From contig NZ_FNAN01000007.1 in assembly GCF_900101885.1 (NCBI RefSeq), positions 354,896-418,895 on the forward strand: a DNA stretch of 64,000 nucleotides, given 5' to 3'. Each line of letters starts with the position of its first letter. The first letter of the stretch is position 1. The notes below the pieces were generated by a model. It saw only the letters and a list, made by a program, of their open reading frames with translations. It did not search any database and was not told the origin of the DNA. Below are positions 18,101 through 25,114 of the stretch, one piece after another. Source of the DNA: Dyadobacter soli (GTDB lineage Bacteria > Bacteroidota > Bacteroidia > Cytophagales > Spirosomataceae). The translations under genes were made by a program, and so were the position numbers.

Positions 18101-18593
18101 TATTTACGGGATCAATTCAAACATGTCCTACAAGAATTTCGAGCTGACATTCTTCATCCAGGGCGTGAGCGGCAACGATTTGTTCAATGCAAGCGGCATG
18201 AGCAGCACCATCGACTACGGCTTTGGCCTGAATATGCCCAAAGATGTTTACAATAACCACTGGACACCTTCCAATACCCATGCAAAATACCCGCTGATCA
18301 GCAACAATGTGAATGCGAGAATGTCCAACCGCTATATCGAAGACGGCTCCTACCTGCGCCTGAAAAACATTCAGCTGGCGTACAATTTCCCGCTGCAAAA
18401 ATGGGGTGCAAAGTGGATCAGCAGCGCACAGCTCTACGCAAGCGCGCAAAACATGCTGACGCTCACCCAATACTCGTGGTGGGACCCGGAAGTAAACTCG
18501 CGCGGCGGCGGCAACTCCATTCAGCAGGGCCTCGACTTTTACAGCTACCCTATCGCCAAATCAGTCACATTCGGTTTGCGGGTCGGTTTTTAA
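15171..18593 (+). CDS. SusC/RagA TonB-linked outer-membrane transporter with STN domain
   Basis: About 1140 residues from the ATG at 15171. The long N-terminal region with a basic stretch before MKLTALILMMVCLHVSASS is typical of Cytophagales SusC proteins. Then come an STN domain (AVFADIQQQTGYQFFYDN), a carboxypeptidase-like domain (GKVTDEKGEGLPGVSVILKG), EEIVVVGYGTVKKSDLTGS, and the plug (ISVRIRGANSVIGGNEPLYVVDG; ATAIYGSRGANGVVLITTKQ), followed by a beta-barrel ending in GLRVGF. The frame stays open upstream to 15078, but that would translate through the hairpin at 15048-15076. Operates with the SusD at 18642 and is probably controlled by the ECF/FecR pair upstream. Confidence 0.95.
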   Translation: MQIFVHGKTACIHIRYFRKILLVMKLTALILMMVCLHVSASSFSQKISMAVRNKPLAAVFADIQQQTGYQFFYDNKIVKKGNKVTVDIRSGSIVDVMDAVMKGQPLTYSIIDKTVVIKRKTETGRDPRLESNAEKVEMKAGINMSQGNLPDNRLEALMLRGPGEYRKADLSITGKVTDEKGEGLPGVSVILKGTQRGTTSDVDGSFRIDVPDNGSVLIFSFVGYVSKEVIAASQSVMEVSLQIDNRSLEEIVVVGYGTVKKSDLTGSLSQVKAKELTAYPATNVLQALSGRAAGVQVLQNNGSPGGGISVRIRGANSVIGGNEPLYVVDGFPINGSNPTILNNADIESMEILKDASATAIYGSRGANGVVLITTKQGKAGKTRVDFETSYSIQKLRKKLDMMNATEYATFYNEQAANDKLNPYFTQAEIDAMGEGYDWQDLIFRQAAMKSTSLNVSGGNEKTSFSLSGSAFSQDGIVKGSDYNRYSIRTNISHTISRKFSVNFSGTLSRLITARKDSEGGGRGTSMISSAIGAPPSLTPYNEDGSYRILATAYPFVATDLINPINFINEQRNRTKANVALLNAALIFKPIEDITIKIAGGMESRDDRADSYTTTKFVRSSGSASVSTGQFTSFLSENTVSYNKTIADKHSISAVAGFTYQDFTSTSLSAGGVGFLSNATETYDLGSAATPGIPSSGYSKSVLLSYLARLNYAFDSKYLATVSFRRDGSSKYSEGDKWGYFPSAALAWRISNEAFLKNSTVISDLKARASWGLTGSQAINAYATLNQLNADKTTFGDALYSTYTPGTKLPGNLKWETTEQKDFGIDLGLFKNRLILTADYYIKNTRDLLNTVTLPSSLGYTTTTRNVGEVQNKGFELGLDGRILTGEFKWDMNANISLNRNKVVKLNDGQDILTGSVNVVVINDVTSILREGRPIGQFWGYMEDGYDEKGKIKYQDTDGDGSITIRDKTYIGNPNPNFIYGINSNMSYKNFELTFFIQGVSGNDLFNASGMSSTIDYGFGLNMPKDVYNNHWTPSNTHAKYPLISNNVNARMSNRYIEDGSYLRLKNIQLAYNFPLQKWGAKWISSAQLYASAQNMLTLTQYSWWDPEVNSRGGGNSIQQGLDFYSYPIAKSVTFGLRVGF

Positions 18594-18641
18594 TGCCCTG
18601 CCGGATTCATTTCACCCGCTTTCATCCAGACATTATCAACT

Positions 18642-20120
18642 ATGAAAAGTTTAGCAAAAACATATCATAACCTATTGGCCCGGACCAGTTTCTGCGCCCT
18701 GGCGATCCTATCGGGCTGCCTGCTCGTTTCTTGCGAGGATGTGCTGAAAGAGGAGCCGCGTTCCGTAGCCGTTGAAACATTTTTCAACACCGCCGCAGAA
18801 GTCGAAACGGCTGTGAACGGGATTTTCAGCCCACTGCGCAACAGCAACTATGCCGTGTACGAAACCACGCTCGAATGCCAGTCGGACTTTACCAACGGCC
18901 GCGGCAGCTGGGCACCGTTGCACGGGTTCCAAGGCCTCGACGATGCGAACATTACCCGTGTGGGTGGCCTTTGGACTGCATTTTACCTCAGCATCCGCAA
19001 TGCGAACCTGGTGATCGGGAATGCGCCGCTGGGTAAATCGATCAGCGCCGCCGACGTCAGCCGCTACGTGGCCGAGGCCAGGTTCATGCGGGCATTCAAT
19101 TATTTCCAGCTCGTGCGGAATTGGAGCGGCGTGCCGCTGCGTACGGAGGCCAACATGAGCGAAACGGACCTGAAAAAGAGTACCGCCGAAGAAATTTACA
19201 GCCTGATCGTGGCCGACCTGCTCGCGGCGGAGGCGGATTTACCGGATAACCCGGCCGTAGCGGGCAGGCCCACGCGCTGGGCCGCGAAAACGATGCTGGC
19301 CGATGTTTACCTGACGCTCGGCAAATTCGCGGAAGCGCGGGACAAAGCCGGAGAAGTGATGCAGTCAGGCAAATTTTCGCTGGTACCGATCGCTACCAAG
19401 GCCGATTTTCAATTGAAAGTCTGGGGACCGGAGCTGGTATCTACCTCGGAAGAAATTTTTTACCTGAAATACACCCGGCAGCTCGGCCAGGGCAACTATA
19501 TGCTTTGGGTGAGCAACCACCCCGACACCAAGCTGTTCAACTTCGGTGGCGCGTACGTGCTGTACCTGGACAATGCCAGCAGCTACTACACAACCTGGGA
19601 CGCGGGAGATCTGCGCAAGACGCTTTGGGATAAAATCAATTTCGGGCTCGGCGCGAATACGCTCGTGAGCTCCAAATTCACCGATCAGCAGGCTGTAAGC
19701 CAGTCCGGCGCGGGCAACGACGATCCTGTGTATGGTTACCCGGATGTACTCCTGCTTTATGCAGAAGCCTCTTCACGCGCAGACAAAGGTCCCACCGCCG
19801 CAGGCATGGAGGCGCTCAACGCCGTGCGCAGGAGAGCATATGGCAAGCCGGCTGCAGAAGCCTCGTCGATCGACCTGAAACTGGCCGATTTCAATGCCGA
19901 TACATTCCTGGACAGGGTGCTGACCGAACGAAGCTATGAATTTCAGCTGGGCGGAAAACGCTGGCTCGACCTGAAAAGAACCGGAAAGGCAGCCGAAGCG
20001 GTGCTCGCCGCGACCGGCAAGACAATCGCCCAGAAACATTACCTTTGGCCGATACCGGTTTCCGAAATGAACTACAACAAAGGCCTCGACCCGACAAAAG
20101 ATCAAAATCCCGGTTATTGA
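18642..20120 (+). CDS. SusD/RagB-family outer-membrane lipoprotein
   Basis: 492 residues. Lipobox LLVSC gives a lipidated cysteine at about residue 31, followed by EDVLKEEPRSVAVETFFNT, the standard SusD opening. The C-terminal part has LTERSYEFQLGGKRWLDLKRTG and the terminal PIPVSEMNYNKG...QNPGY. It follows its susC by 48 bp and precedes the FAD oxidoreductase by 21 bp. The ligand is unknown. Confidence 0.95.
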   Translation: MKSLAKTYHNLLARTSFCALAILSGCLLVSCEDVLKEEPRSVAVETFFNTAAEVETAVNGIFSPLRNSNYAVYETTLECQSDFTNGRGSWAPLHGFQGLDDANITRVGGLWTAFYLSIRNANLVIGNAPLGKSISAADVSRYVAEARFMRAFNYFQLVRNWSGVPLRTEANMSETDLKKSTAEEIYSLIVADLLAAEADLPDNPAVAGRPTRWAAKTMLADVYLTLGKFAEARDKAGEVMQSGKFSLVPIATKADFQLKVWGPELVSTSEEIFYLKYTRQLGQGNYMLWVSNHPDTKLFNFGGAYVLYLDNASSYYTTWDAGDLRKTLWDKINFGLGANTLVSSKFTDQQAVSQSGAGNDDPVYGYPDVLLLYAEASSRADKGPTAAGMEALNAVRRRAYGKPAAEASSIDLKLADFNADTFLDRVLTERSYEFQLGGKRWLDLKRTGKAAEAVLAATGKTIAQKHYLWPIPVSEMNYNKGLDPTKDQNPGY

Positions 20121-20141
20121 GCATTAAAAAGATATCTGCTA

Positions 20142-21524
20142 ATGGAAAAACTGAAAAGACGGTCCGCATTGACGGGCCTTGGAGCACTTTCTTTCGGAAT
20201 GCTCACGCCTTCCCTCTCCAAGGGCGACGTGCTGGCGAAACCTTACACTGTGAAGCAGCAAACGATCACCACCGACATACTGGTGGTAGGCGGCGGTACG
20301 GCGGGCGTTGTGGCCGCCATTCAGGCCGGAAGGGCAGGTCGGAAAGTGATATTGGTTGAAAACGGAAGTCAGCTGGGCGGTACCACCACCACAGGCGGCG
20401 TGGCCTTTCCCGGCATCTTTTTTGCCTGGGGTAAACAGGTAATCAGCGGGATCGGCTGGGAAATGGTGCAGGAAGCCGTCGCGATGAACGACGACACCCT
20501 GCCCGACTTCTCCATACCTCACGGAAGGCAGCACCCCAAGCACCAGGTGCGGCTGAACGGCCAGCTTTACGCCCTGCTGATCGAGGAGAAATGCGTCGAA
20601 GCTGGCGTGAAGATCCGGTTCTATGAAACGCCGGTCAGCGCTTCGTTCGACAAAGGCAACTGGACGGTAGATACCATCGGAAAAGGCACCAGCACCCGCA
20701 TTATCTGCAATCAACTCATCGATTGCACCGGTAATGCGTATGTCGCTTCCATTGCGGGTTTCAATGTCTTGCGCGAAGCCGTAATCCAGCCGGGGACGTT
20801 GCAGTTTCAGCTCGGCGGCTACGATTTCCAGTCGCTCGACCTGAAAATGATCCAGGCACGTTACCAGGAAGAGATCGCGAAAGGCAACCTGATCAAATCT
20901 GATTTTCGTAATAACATCGCTGGCCTGCTCCGGAGCGGCGGCGACAATATCCAGCACGTACTCGGGGCCGATTCGACGACCTCCGAAACGCACACCGTAG
21001 CAAACCTGAAAGGACGCAGCTCGCTTTTGCAAACATTACGGTTCCTGCGGACATTGCCCGGCTGTGAGAAGATCAGGCTCGTGGATATGCAAAATGAAAC
21101 TGCGGTGCGGGAAACCTACCGCATCGATGGGCATTACCAGATCACCAAAACCGATTACGTAACCGGCAAAGTCTTCGACGACGCGGTTTCCTATTCTTAC
21201 TATCCGATAGACGTCCATGATGAAAACGGCGTCGTGCCCGACCACCTCAAAGAAGGCGTAGTCCCGACGGTGCCCCTGCGTGCATTAATCCCCAAAAACA
21301 GCCGCAATTTCCTCGTGGCCGGCAGGTGCGTCAGCAGTGACCGGCTGGCCAACTCGGCCCTCCGCGTGCAGGCGTCGTGCATGGGCATGGGCCAGGCGGC
21401 CGGCGCGGCAGCGGTACTCGCCAATATGCAGAACAAATCGCCGCTGGAAGTGGGCTTGGAGGACTTGCGGAAGCTGATCGAATCGCATGGTGGCATTGTG
21501 CCCGGCACGGGTCAAAAAGGCTGA
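20142..21524 (+). CDS. Exported FAD-dependent oxidoreductase
   Basis: 460 residues. The N-terminus KLKRRSALTGLGALSFG looks like a twin-arginine signal, compatible with export of a folded flavoprotein. The dinucleotide-binding motif is clear at about residues 47-70 (DILVVGGGTAGVVAAIQAG...ILVE), followed by LGGTTTTGGVAFPG, typical of the FAD_oxidored family. The C-terminal FAD-binding part is visible as RNFLVAGRCVSSDRLANSALR and CMGMGQAAGAAAVLA. The substrate is unknown. Position in the right SusCD operon suggests it oxidises or reduces an imported compound in the periplasm. The next gene starts three bases after its stop. Confidence 0.88.
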   Translation: MEKLKRRSALTGLGALSFGMLTPSLSKGDVLAKPYTVKQQTITTDILVVGGGTAGVVAAIQAGRAGRKVILVENGSQLGGTTTTGGVAFPGIFFAWGKQVISGIGWEMVQEAVAMNDDTLPDFSIPHGRQHPKHQVRLNGQLYALLIEEKCVEAGVKIRFYETPVSASFDKGNWTVDTIGKGTSTRIICNQLIDCTGNAYVASIAGFNVLREAVIQPGTLQFQLGGYDFQSLDLKMIQARYQEEIAKGNLIKSDFRNNIAGLLRSGGDNIQHVLGADSTTSETHTVANLKGRSSLLQTLRFLRTLPGCEKIRLVDMQNETAVRETYRIDGHYQITKTDYVTGKVFDDAVSYSYYPIDVHDENGVVPDHLKEGVVPTVPLRALIPKNSRNFLVAGRCVSSDRLANSALRVQASCMGMGQAAGAAAVLANMQNKSPLEVGLEDLRKLIESHGGIVPGTGQKG

Positions 21525-21527
21525 TCG

Positions 21528-22736
21528 ATGAGCATAGCCGATATGAGCATTAGTTTTCAAAAAAGCATCTGGTGCTTTCTGGCAATCTGGGCGATCGTGC
21601 ATGGTTCTTTACCGTGCCTCGCCCAGATCCGCTATTTCCAACCCGCCAGCGTGCAGGGCGTCCAGGGAGCTGTTGTACCCATTCCTTCGGCTGTACAGGA
21701 TTCCATCGTTACCGACACGGTCTTTCAGGTTCTGTCAAAGGAGGGTTATCCGATCCGTTACTATAAAAAAATCAGGACCAGCGTGTGTTTCGACAACAAA
21801 TGCAGGCTTCTGAAATGCACGCTTTACTGGAATATTACCGGCCGGTACCTGGGCTTCGAGCTGGAAAAACGGGAATATCTGAGCAAAGCCCGGCATAAGC
21901 CATTCAAACGAAAGGAATATGTCCGCCTGCACGCAATACTTTCCGACCCGTTTTCGCGGCTCTCCGTATTGTCGTACGGAGAGTTAGCGCCCCGGGTGGA
22001 GCCCCGGGTGGAGCCCTGGGTGGAGCCCCGGGTATCGAATGGGAAGGACGAAGTCGACGCGGTAACCTCAGCCACCGCCGCAAACATTCTCGACGACGTA
22101 GTACCAGGCGCCGCGTACACGACCTACAAAATGTGGCATGTAGTGTACGGACCCTCGCAGGAAGAGGTACGCGATCTAACGATCCGGTCACTTTCCTCCG
22201 ATTTGATCCTAAAAATCCTCGACAGCCCCGACCCGGGCGATAAGACCTGGGCATTAAGTCACATCCGGGGGCATGTCAGGCCGACGCCGCAACTTCGCGA
22301 GCGGGTATTTTCCTATATCAATAATAATCAATACAATCTCGCGGAACGCGCCATCAATGCATTGGACGGCCAGGATCTCGATTCCGACACCATCCAGGTG
22401 CTGCTGACCGGGAAGCTTGCGCAGGGTAGCTACGCGATCAGGAAGCTGATCCTTGGAAAACTGGCCCAGGCATCTCATTTGAACCGCCAGGCTATTGCGG
22501 ATTTAAAGCCAATTTTAAGGGGCACTAATCCGGAGCTGACCAACAATGTGCTCGATTTGTTCACCTCTCACCGTATTACCGACGACGATGTGAGCCAGGA
22601 AGTGGCCGCGCTGCTGACCAATCAGAACAACTTTGTGGCAAGAAACGCCTACAAGTACCTGATGGCGTTGCCTGTAAAAAACCAATATGTTGCCGGGCAG
22701 CTGGAATCCTACCAAAAGGCCCACCAGCAAAACTAA
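21528..22736 (+). CDS. Exported protein with degenerate FMN-binding-like motif and helical repeats
   Basis: 402 residues with a signal peptide (WCFLAIWAIVHGSLPCLAQ). The middle part has VDAVTSATAANILDDVV, close to the D-x-[IV]-[ST]-G-A-T motif through which FMN_bind domains attach FMN covalently, but the glycine is serine. Before it is a cysteine-containing strand region (SVCFDNKCRLLKC). The last 190 residues look like helical HEAT-type repeats. A 12-bp tandem repeat at 21990-22033 encodes PRVE units just before the motif. It is translationally tight with the FAD oxidoreductase, so an electron-transfer partnership is possible. This is an inference; the family is not one I recognise with certainty. 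Confidence 0.65.
   Translation: MSIADMSISFQKSIWCFLAIWAIVHGSLPCLAQIRYFQPASVQGVQGAVVPIPSAVQDSIVTDTVFQVLSKEGYPIRYYKKIRTSVCFDNKCRLLKCTLYWNITGRYLGFELEKREYLSKARHKPFKRKEYVRLHAILSDPFSRLSVLSYGELAPRVEPRVEPWVEPRVSNGKDEVDAVTSATAANILDDVVPGAAYTTYKMWHVVYGPSQEEVRDLTIRSLSSDLILKILDSPDPGDKTWALSHIRGHVRPTPQLRERVFSYINNNQYNLAERAINALDGQDLDSDTIQVLLTGKLAQGSYAIRKLILGKLAQASHLNRQAIADLKPILRGTNPELTNNVLDLFTSHRITDDDVSQEVAALLTNQNNFVARNAYKYLMALPVKNQYVAGQLESYQKAHQQN
21990..22033 (+). repeat. 12-bp tandem repeat, 3.7 copies
   Basis: The unit CCCCGGGTGGAG is repeated in frame (third copy with one T for C), encoding PRVE-PRVE-PWVE-PRV. In-frame 12-bp units can expand or contract without breaking the reading frame, so copy number may differ between strains. 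Confidence 0.85.
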
Positions 22737-22782
22737 AAGTCGCCCGGCGAATGCAATTCAACATTCACCAGGCGACTTTTTT
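22735..22782. terminator. Bidirectional terminator between convergent genes
   Basis: AAAAGTCGCC (22735-22744) pairs with GGCGACTTTT (22771-22780), a perfect ten-base stem with a 26-base loop. Each strand ends in a T-run, so it can serve both the right ECF operon and the minus-strand gap operon. Confidence 0.75.
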
Positions 22783-22793
22783 CAAATTTCAAC

Positions 22794-23204
22794 TTACAAC
22801 CTCCGCTCGGCTTCGCTGATCGGCAGGTCGTTGATGCTCGCGTACCTGCGTTGCATCAGGCCATGTTCGTCGAACTCCCAGTTTTCGTTTCCGTAGGCAC
22901 GGTACCACTGGCCGGCGGCATCATGGTATTCGTATTCGAACCGGACGGCAATGCGGTTGTCCGTGAATGCCCAAAGCTCTTTTTTGAGTTTGTAATCCAG
23001 TTCCTTCTGCCATTTGCCGGTCAGGAACCGCACCACTTCCTCGCGGCCATTGACAAATTCCGAGCGGTTGCGCCATTCGGTGTCCTTCGTATACGCGAGC
23101 GATACGCGCGCGGGGTCCTGGCTATTCCAGGCATCTTCGGCCAGCTGCACTTTTTGAAGTGCAGTTTCCAATGTGAATGGGGGAAACGGGGGTTTTTGCT
23201 CCAT
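22794..23204 (-). CDS. DUF1348 NTF2-like protein
   Basis: 136 residues from the ATG at 23204. The sequence ([72 protein letters not shown]) is that of the DUF1348 branch of the NTF2-like fold. No enzyme activity is established for the family that I know of. It follows gap by 26 bp on the same strand. The longer frame to 23279 would overlap gap. Confidence 0.85.
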   Translation of the reverse strand: MEQKPPFPPFTLETALQKVQLAEDAWNSQDPARVSLAYTKDTEWRNRSEFVNGREEVVRFLTGKWQKELDYKLKKELWAFTDNRIAVRFEYEYHDAAGQWYRAYGNENWEFDEHGLMQRRYASINDLPISEAERRL

Positions 23205-23230
23205 GGTATGCGGTGTTAATGGTGTTTGAA

Positions 23231-24217
23231 TTAACCCAGTTCTTCTATCTGACGGATCATCTGGTTGGTGAAGCCCCACTCGTTGTCGTACCAGGCCATG
23301 ACCTTCACCAGGTCGCCATCCACGACGCGCGTCATTTCCAGGTCGACTACCGCGGCATAGGGGCTCTGTTTGATATCCGTCGAAACCAGCGGCTCGTCCG
23401 TCACCGCTACCACCTTCTCATACCTTGCGGTTGCAGCCTCCTCGATGAGGATCGCGTTGATTTCCTCCGCGCTGGTGGGCCTTTCGGCGATGAATGTAAT
23501 ATCGGAAATAGAGCCTACCGGCACAGGTACCCGCACGGCCACGCCGTCGAATTTGCCTGCGTACTGCGGTAATGCCTTGGTGGTAGCAATGGCCGCACCG
23601 GTGGCTGCCGGTGCCAGGTTAATGCCTGCTGCCCGGCCCATCCGCGGTTCTTTTTTCGAAGGTGCGTCTACGAGTGCCTGTGAGGCAGTGTACGCGTGAG
23701 TGGTATTCAAAATGGCTTTTTTGACGCCGATCCTGCGACCGAGTATTTCGATAATCGGGCTGATATTGTTGGTGGTACAGCTTGCGCAAGAGAAAATCGA
23801 CGTCTTTCCCTCTTCTGTATTGACGCCGTGTACGATGGTCGGGGTATCTTTGGTGGGGCCTGAAATGACCACAAAACGCGCACCGGCTTTGATGTGCCTT
23901 TCGGCATCGGCATAGTTGGTAAACACGCCGGTACTTTCGATCACGACGTCCACATTCAGTTCCTTCCACGGCAGGTCGTCGATGGACTTCGTGGTGGTAT
24001 ACCGGATGGCCTTCCCGTCGATCAGAATGTGATCGCCTTCGACACTTATATTGTGGTCGTATTTACCGTAAACGCTATCGTATTTCAGCAGGTACACCGC
24101 ATTTTCGATGCTCATCATATCGTTGACCCCTACCACTTCAAGGCCTTCCGTTGCGGTGATCACTTTCAGGGCCGCGCGGCCAATCCTTCCGAATCCATTA
24201 ATCGCTATCCTTTTCAT
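23231..24217 (-). CDS. gap: Type I glyceraldehyde-3-phosphate dehydrogenase
   Basis: 328 residues, cytoplasmic. It oxidises glyceraldehyde 3-phosphate with phosphate and NAD to 1,3-bisphosphoglycerate. The NAD-binding start [13 protein letters not shown] is intact and VGVNDMM has the aspartate linked with NAD preference. The catalytic cysteine is in SCASCTTN, the paired histidine in [11 protein letters not shown], and WYDNEWGF is near the C-terminus. It lies 54 bp downstream of a tetR gene and upstream of a DUF1348 gene, an unusual setting for a housekeeping enzyme; this may be an inducible second isoform. Confidence 0.95.
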   Translation of the reverse strand: MKRIAINGFGRIGRAALKVITATEGLEVVGVNDMMSIENAVYLLKYDSVYGKYDHNISVEGDHILIDGKAIRYTTTKSIDDLPWKELNVDVVIESTGVFTNYADAERHIKAGARFVVISGPTKDTPTIVHGVNTEEGKTSIFSCASCTTNNISPIIEILGRRIGVKKAILNTTHAYTASQALVDAPSKKEPRMGRAAGINLAPAATGAAIATTKALPQYAGKFDGVAVRVPVPVGSISDITFIAERPTSAEEINAILIEEAATARYEKVVAVTDEPLVSTDIKQSPYAAVVDLEMTRVVDGDLVKVMAWYDNEWGFTNQMIRQIEELG

Positions 24218-24271
24218 TGGTTATTTACATTAAGTTAACACAGAATACTCTGTCTATTTTAAAACAAAACA

Positions 24272-24844
24272 TTAAACTTTTTTCAACAGCATTTCGGCCA
24301 TTTTCCGCGCCTTTTTCACCGGCCAGGTATCCCGGTAGATTTTCGATTCCACGATGGCGCCTTCGTACAACAGGTAAATCGAATCACCGACGAAATCGGC
24401 ATCCACGTCGGCATTGCCTTCCAATGCTTTTTCCACAAAGCCCTTCATATACTGCCGGAGCTTCCCTTTATGTTCGATAATTTCCTTGAACATCAGCGGG
24501 CTGTTGTTGCCTACTTCCGAAAGGATATTAATGAACTTACAACCCAGATAATCATCCTTTTGCAATGCATACTCCAAAAAATCAAAGCAGGCACTAAGCT
24601 TTTGCGCAGGCGCTTTTTTAGCTCCCGTCCATTGCTCAATCCCCGAAAACCACTCTTCCCTACCCTCTTTCAGGTAAATAATACCGAGCTCATCCTTCGA
24701 CCCGAAATGCTGGTAAAGGCTCGCTTTGGCCACATTCGCCTCCGCAAGGATCTGGTTGATCCCCGTGTTGTTATACCCCTGGCTGTGAAACAACCTCGTT
24801 GCGGTTTCCAGAATCCGCTCCCTCGGTCCGAATTTCTTTGTCAT
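24272..24844 (-). CDS. TetR/AcrR-family transcriptional regulator
   Basis: 190 residues. The N-terminal DNA-binding domain is typical: RILETATRLFHSQGYNNTGI then the HTH ILAEANVAKASLYQHFGSK. The C-terminal ligand-binding part has CKFINILSEVG, a pattern seen in the YxaF/LmrA-like TetR group. A perfect 20-bp palindrome 26 bp upstream of its start is a likely autoregulatory operator. It probably controls gap and the DUF1348 gene behind it and possibly the divergent permease. Confidence 0.92.
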   Translation of the reverse strand: MTKKFGPRERILETATRLFHSQGYNNTGINQILAEANVAKASLYQHFGSKDELGIIYLKEGREEWFSGIEQWTGAKKAPAQKLSACFDFLEYALQKDDYLGCKFINILSEVGNNSPLMFKEIIEHKGKLRQYMKGFVEKALEGNADVDADFVGDSIYLLYEGAIVESKIYRDTWPVKKARKMAEMLLKKV

Positions 24845-24870
24845 AATGCAAAGATATATCAGTTCCCAAT

Positions 24871-24890
24871 TATAGACAAGTTTGTCTATA
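24871..24890. promoter_or_regulatory. Perfect palindrome, probable TetR operator
   Basis: TATAGACAAGTTTGTCTATA has nine-base perfect arms around a GT centre. The TAGAC...GTCTA core is common to many TetR-family operators. It lies 26 bp before the tetR start codon and about 225 bp before the divergent permease. Confidence 0.8.
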
Positions 24891-25114
24891 TTTTTTTTCC
24901 TTAAATTTTACTTTCCACACACTGCTTTTGCTCCAACTTTCCGCACTGCTCTGATACAGTTACGATTATGTCAAAGTTTCATCTGGCGCTTTGGTTGCAT
25001 TAAATTGCTGCCACCAGTGTCTTTGGTACCAAAAGCACCGCAGCTAATGCAATCATCCCCCACACACACGCAACAAATAGCCTTTTTCGCATTCACTTAA
25101 CCGGCTGGCATCGC

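Noticed and set aside
20139..21032. 297-codon minus-strand frame opposite the FAD oxidoreductase
   Set aside because: The plus-strand frame has an intact FAD-binding motif; the antisense frame has none.
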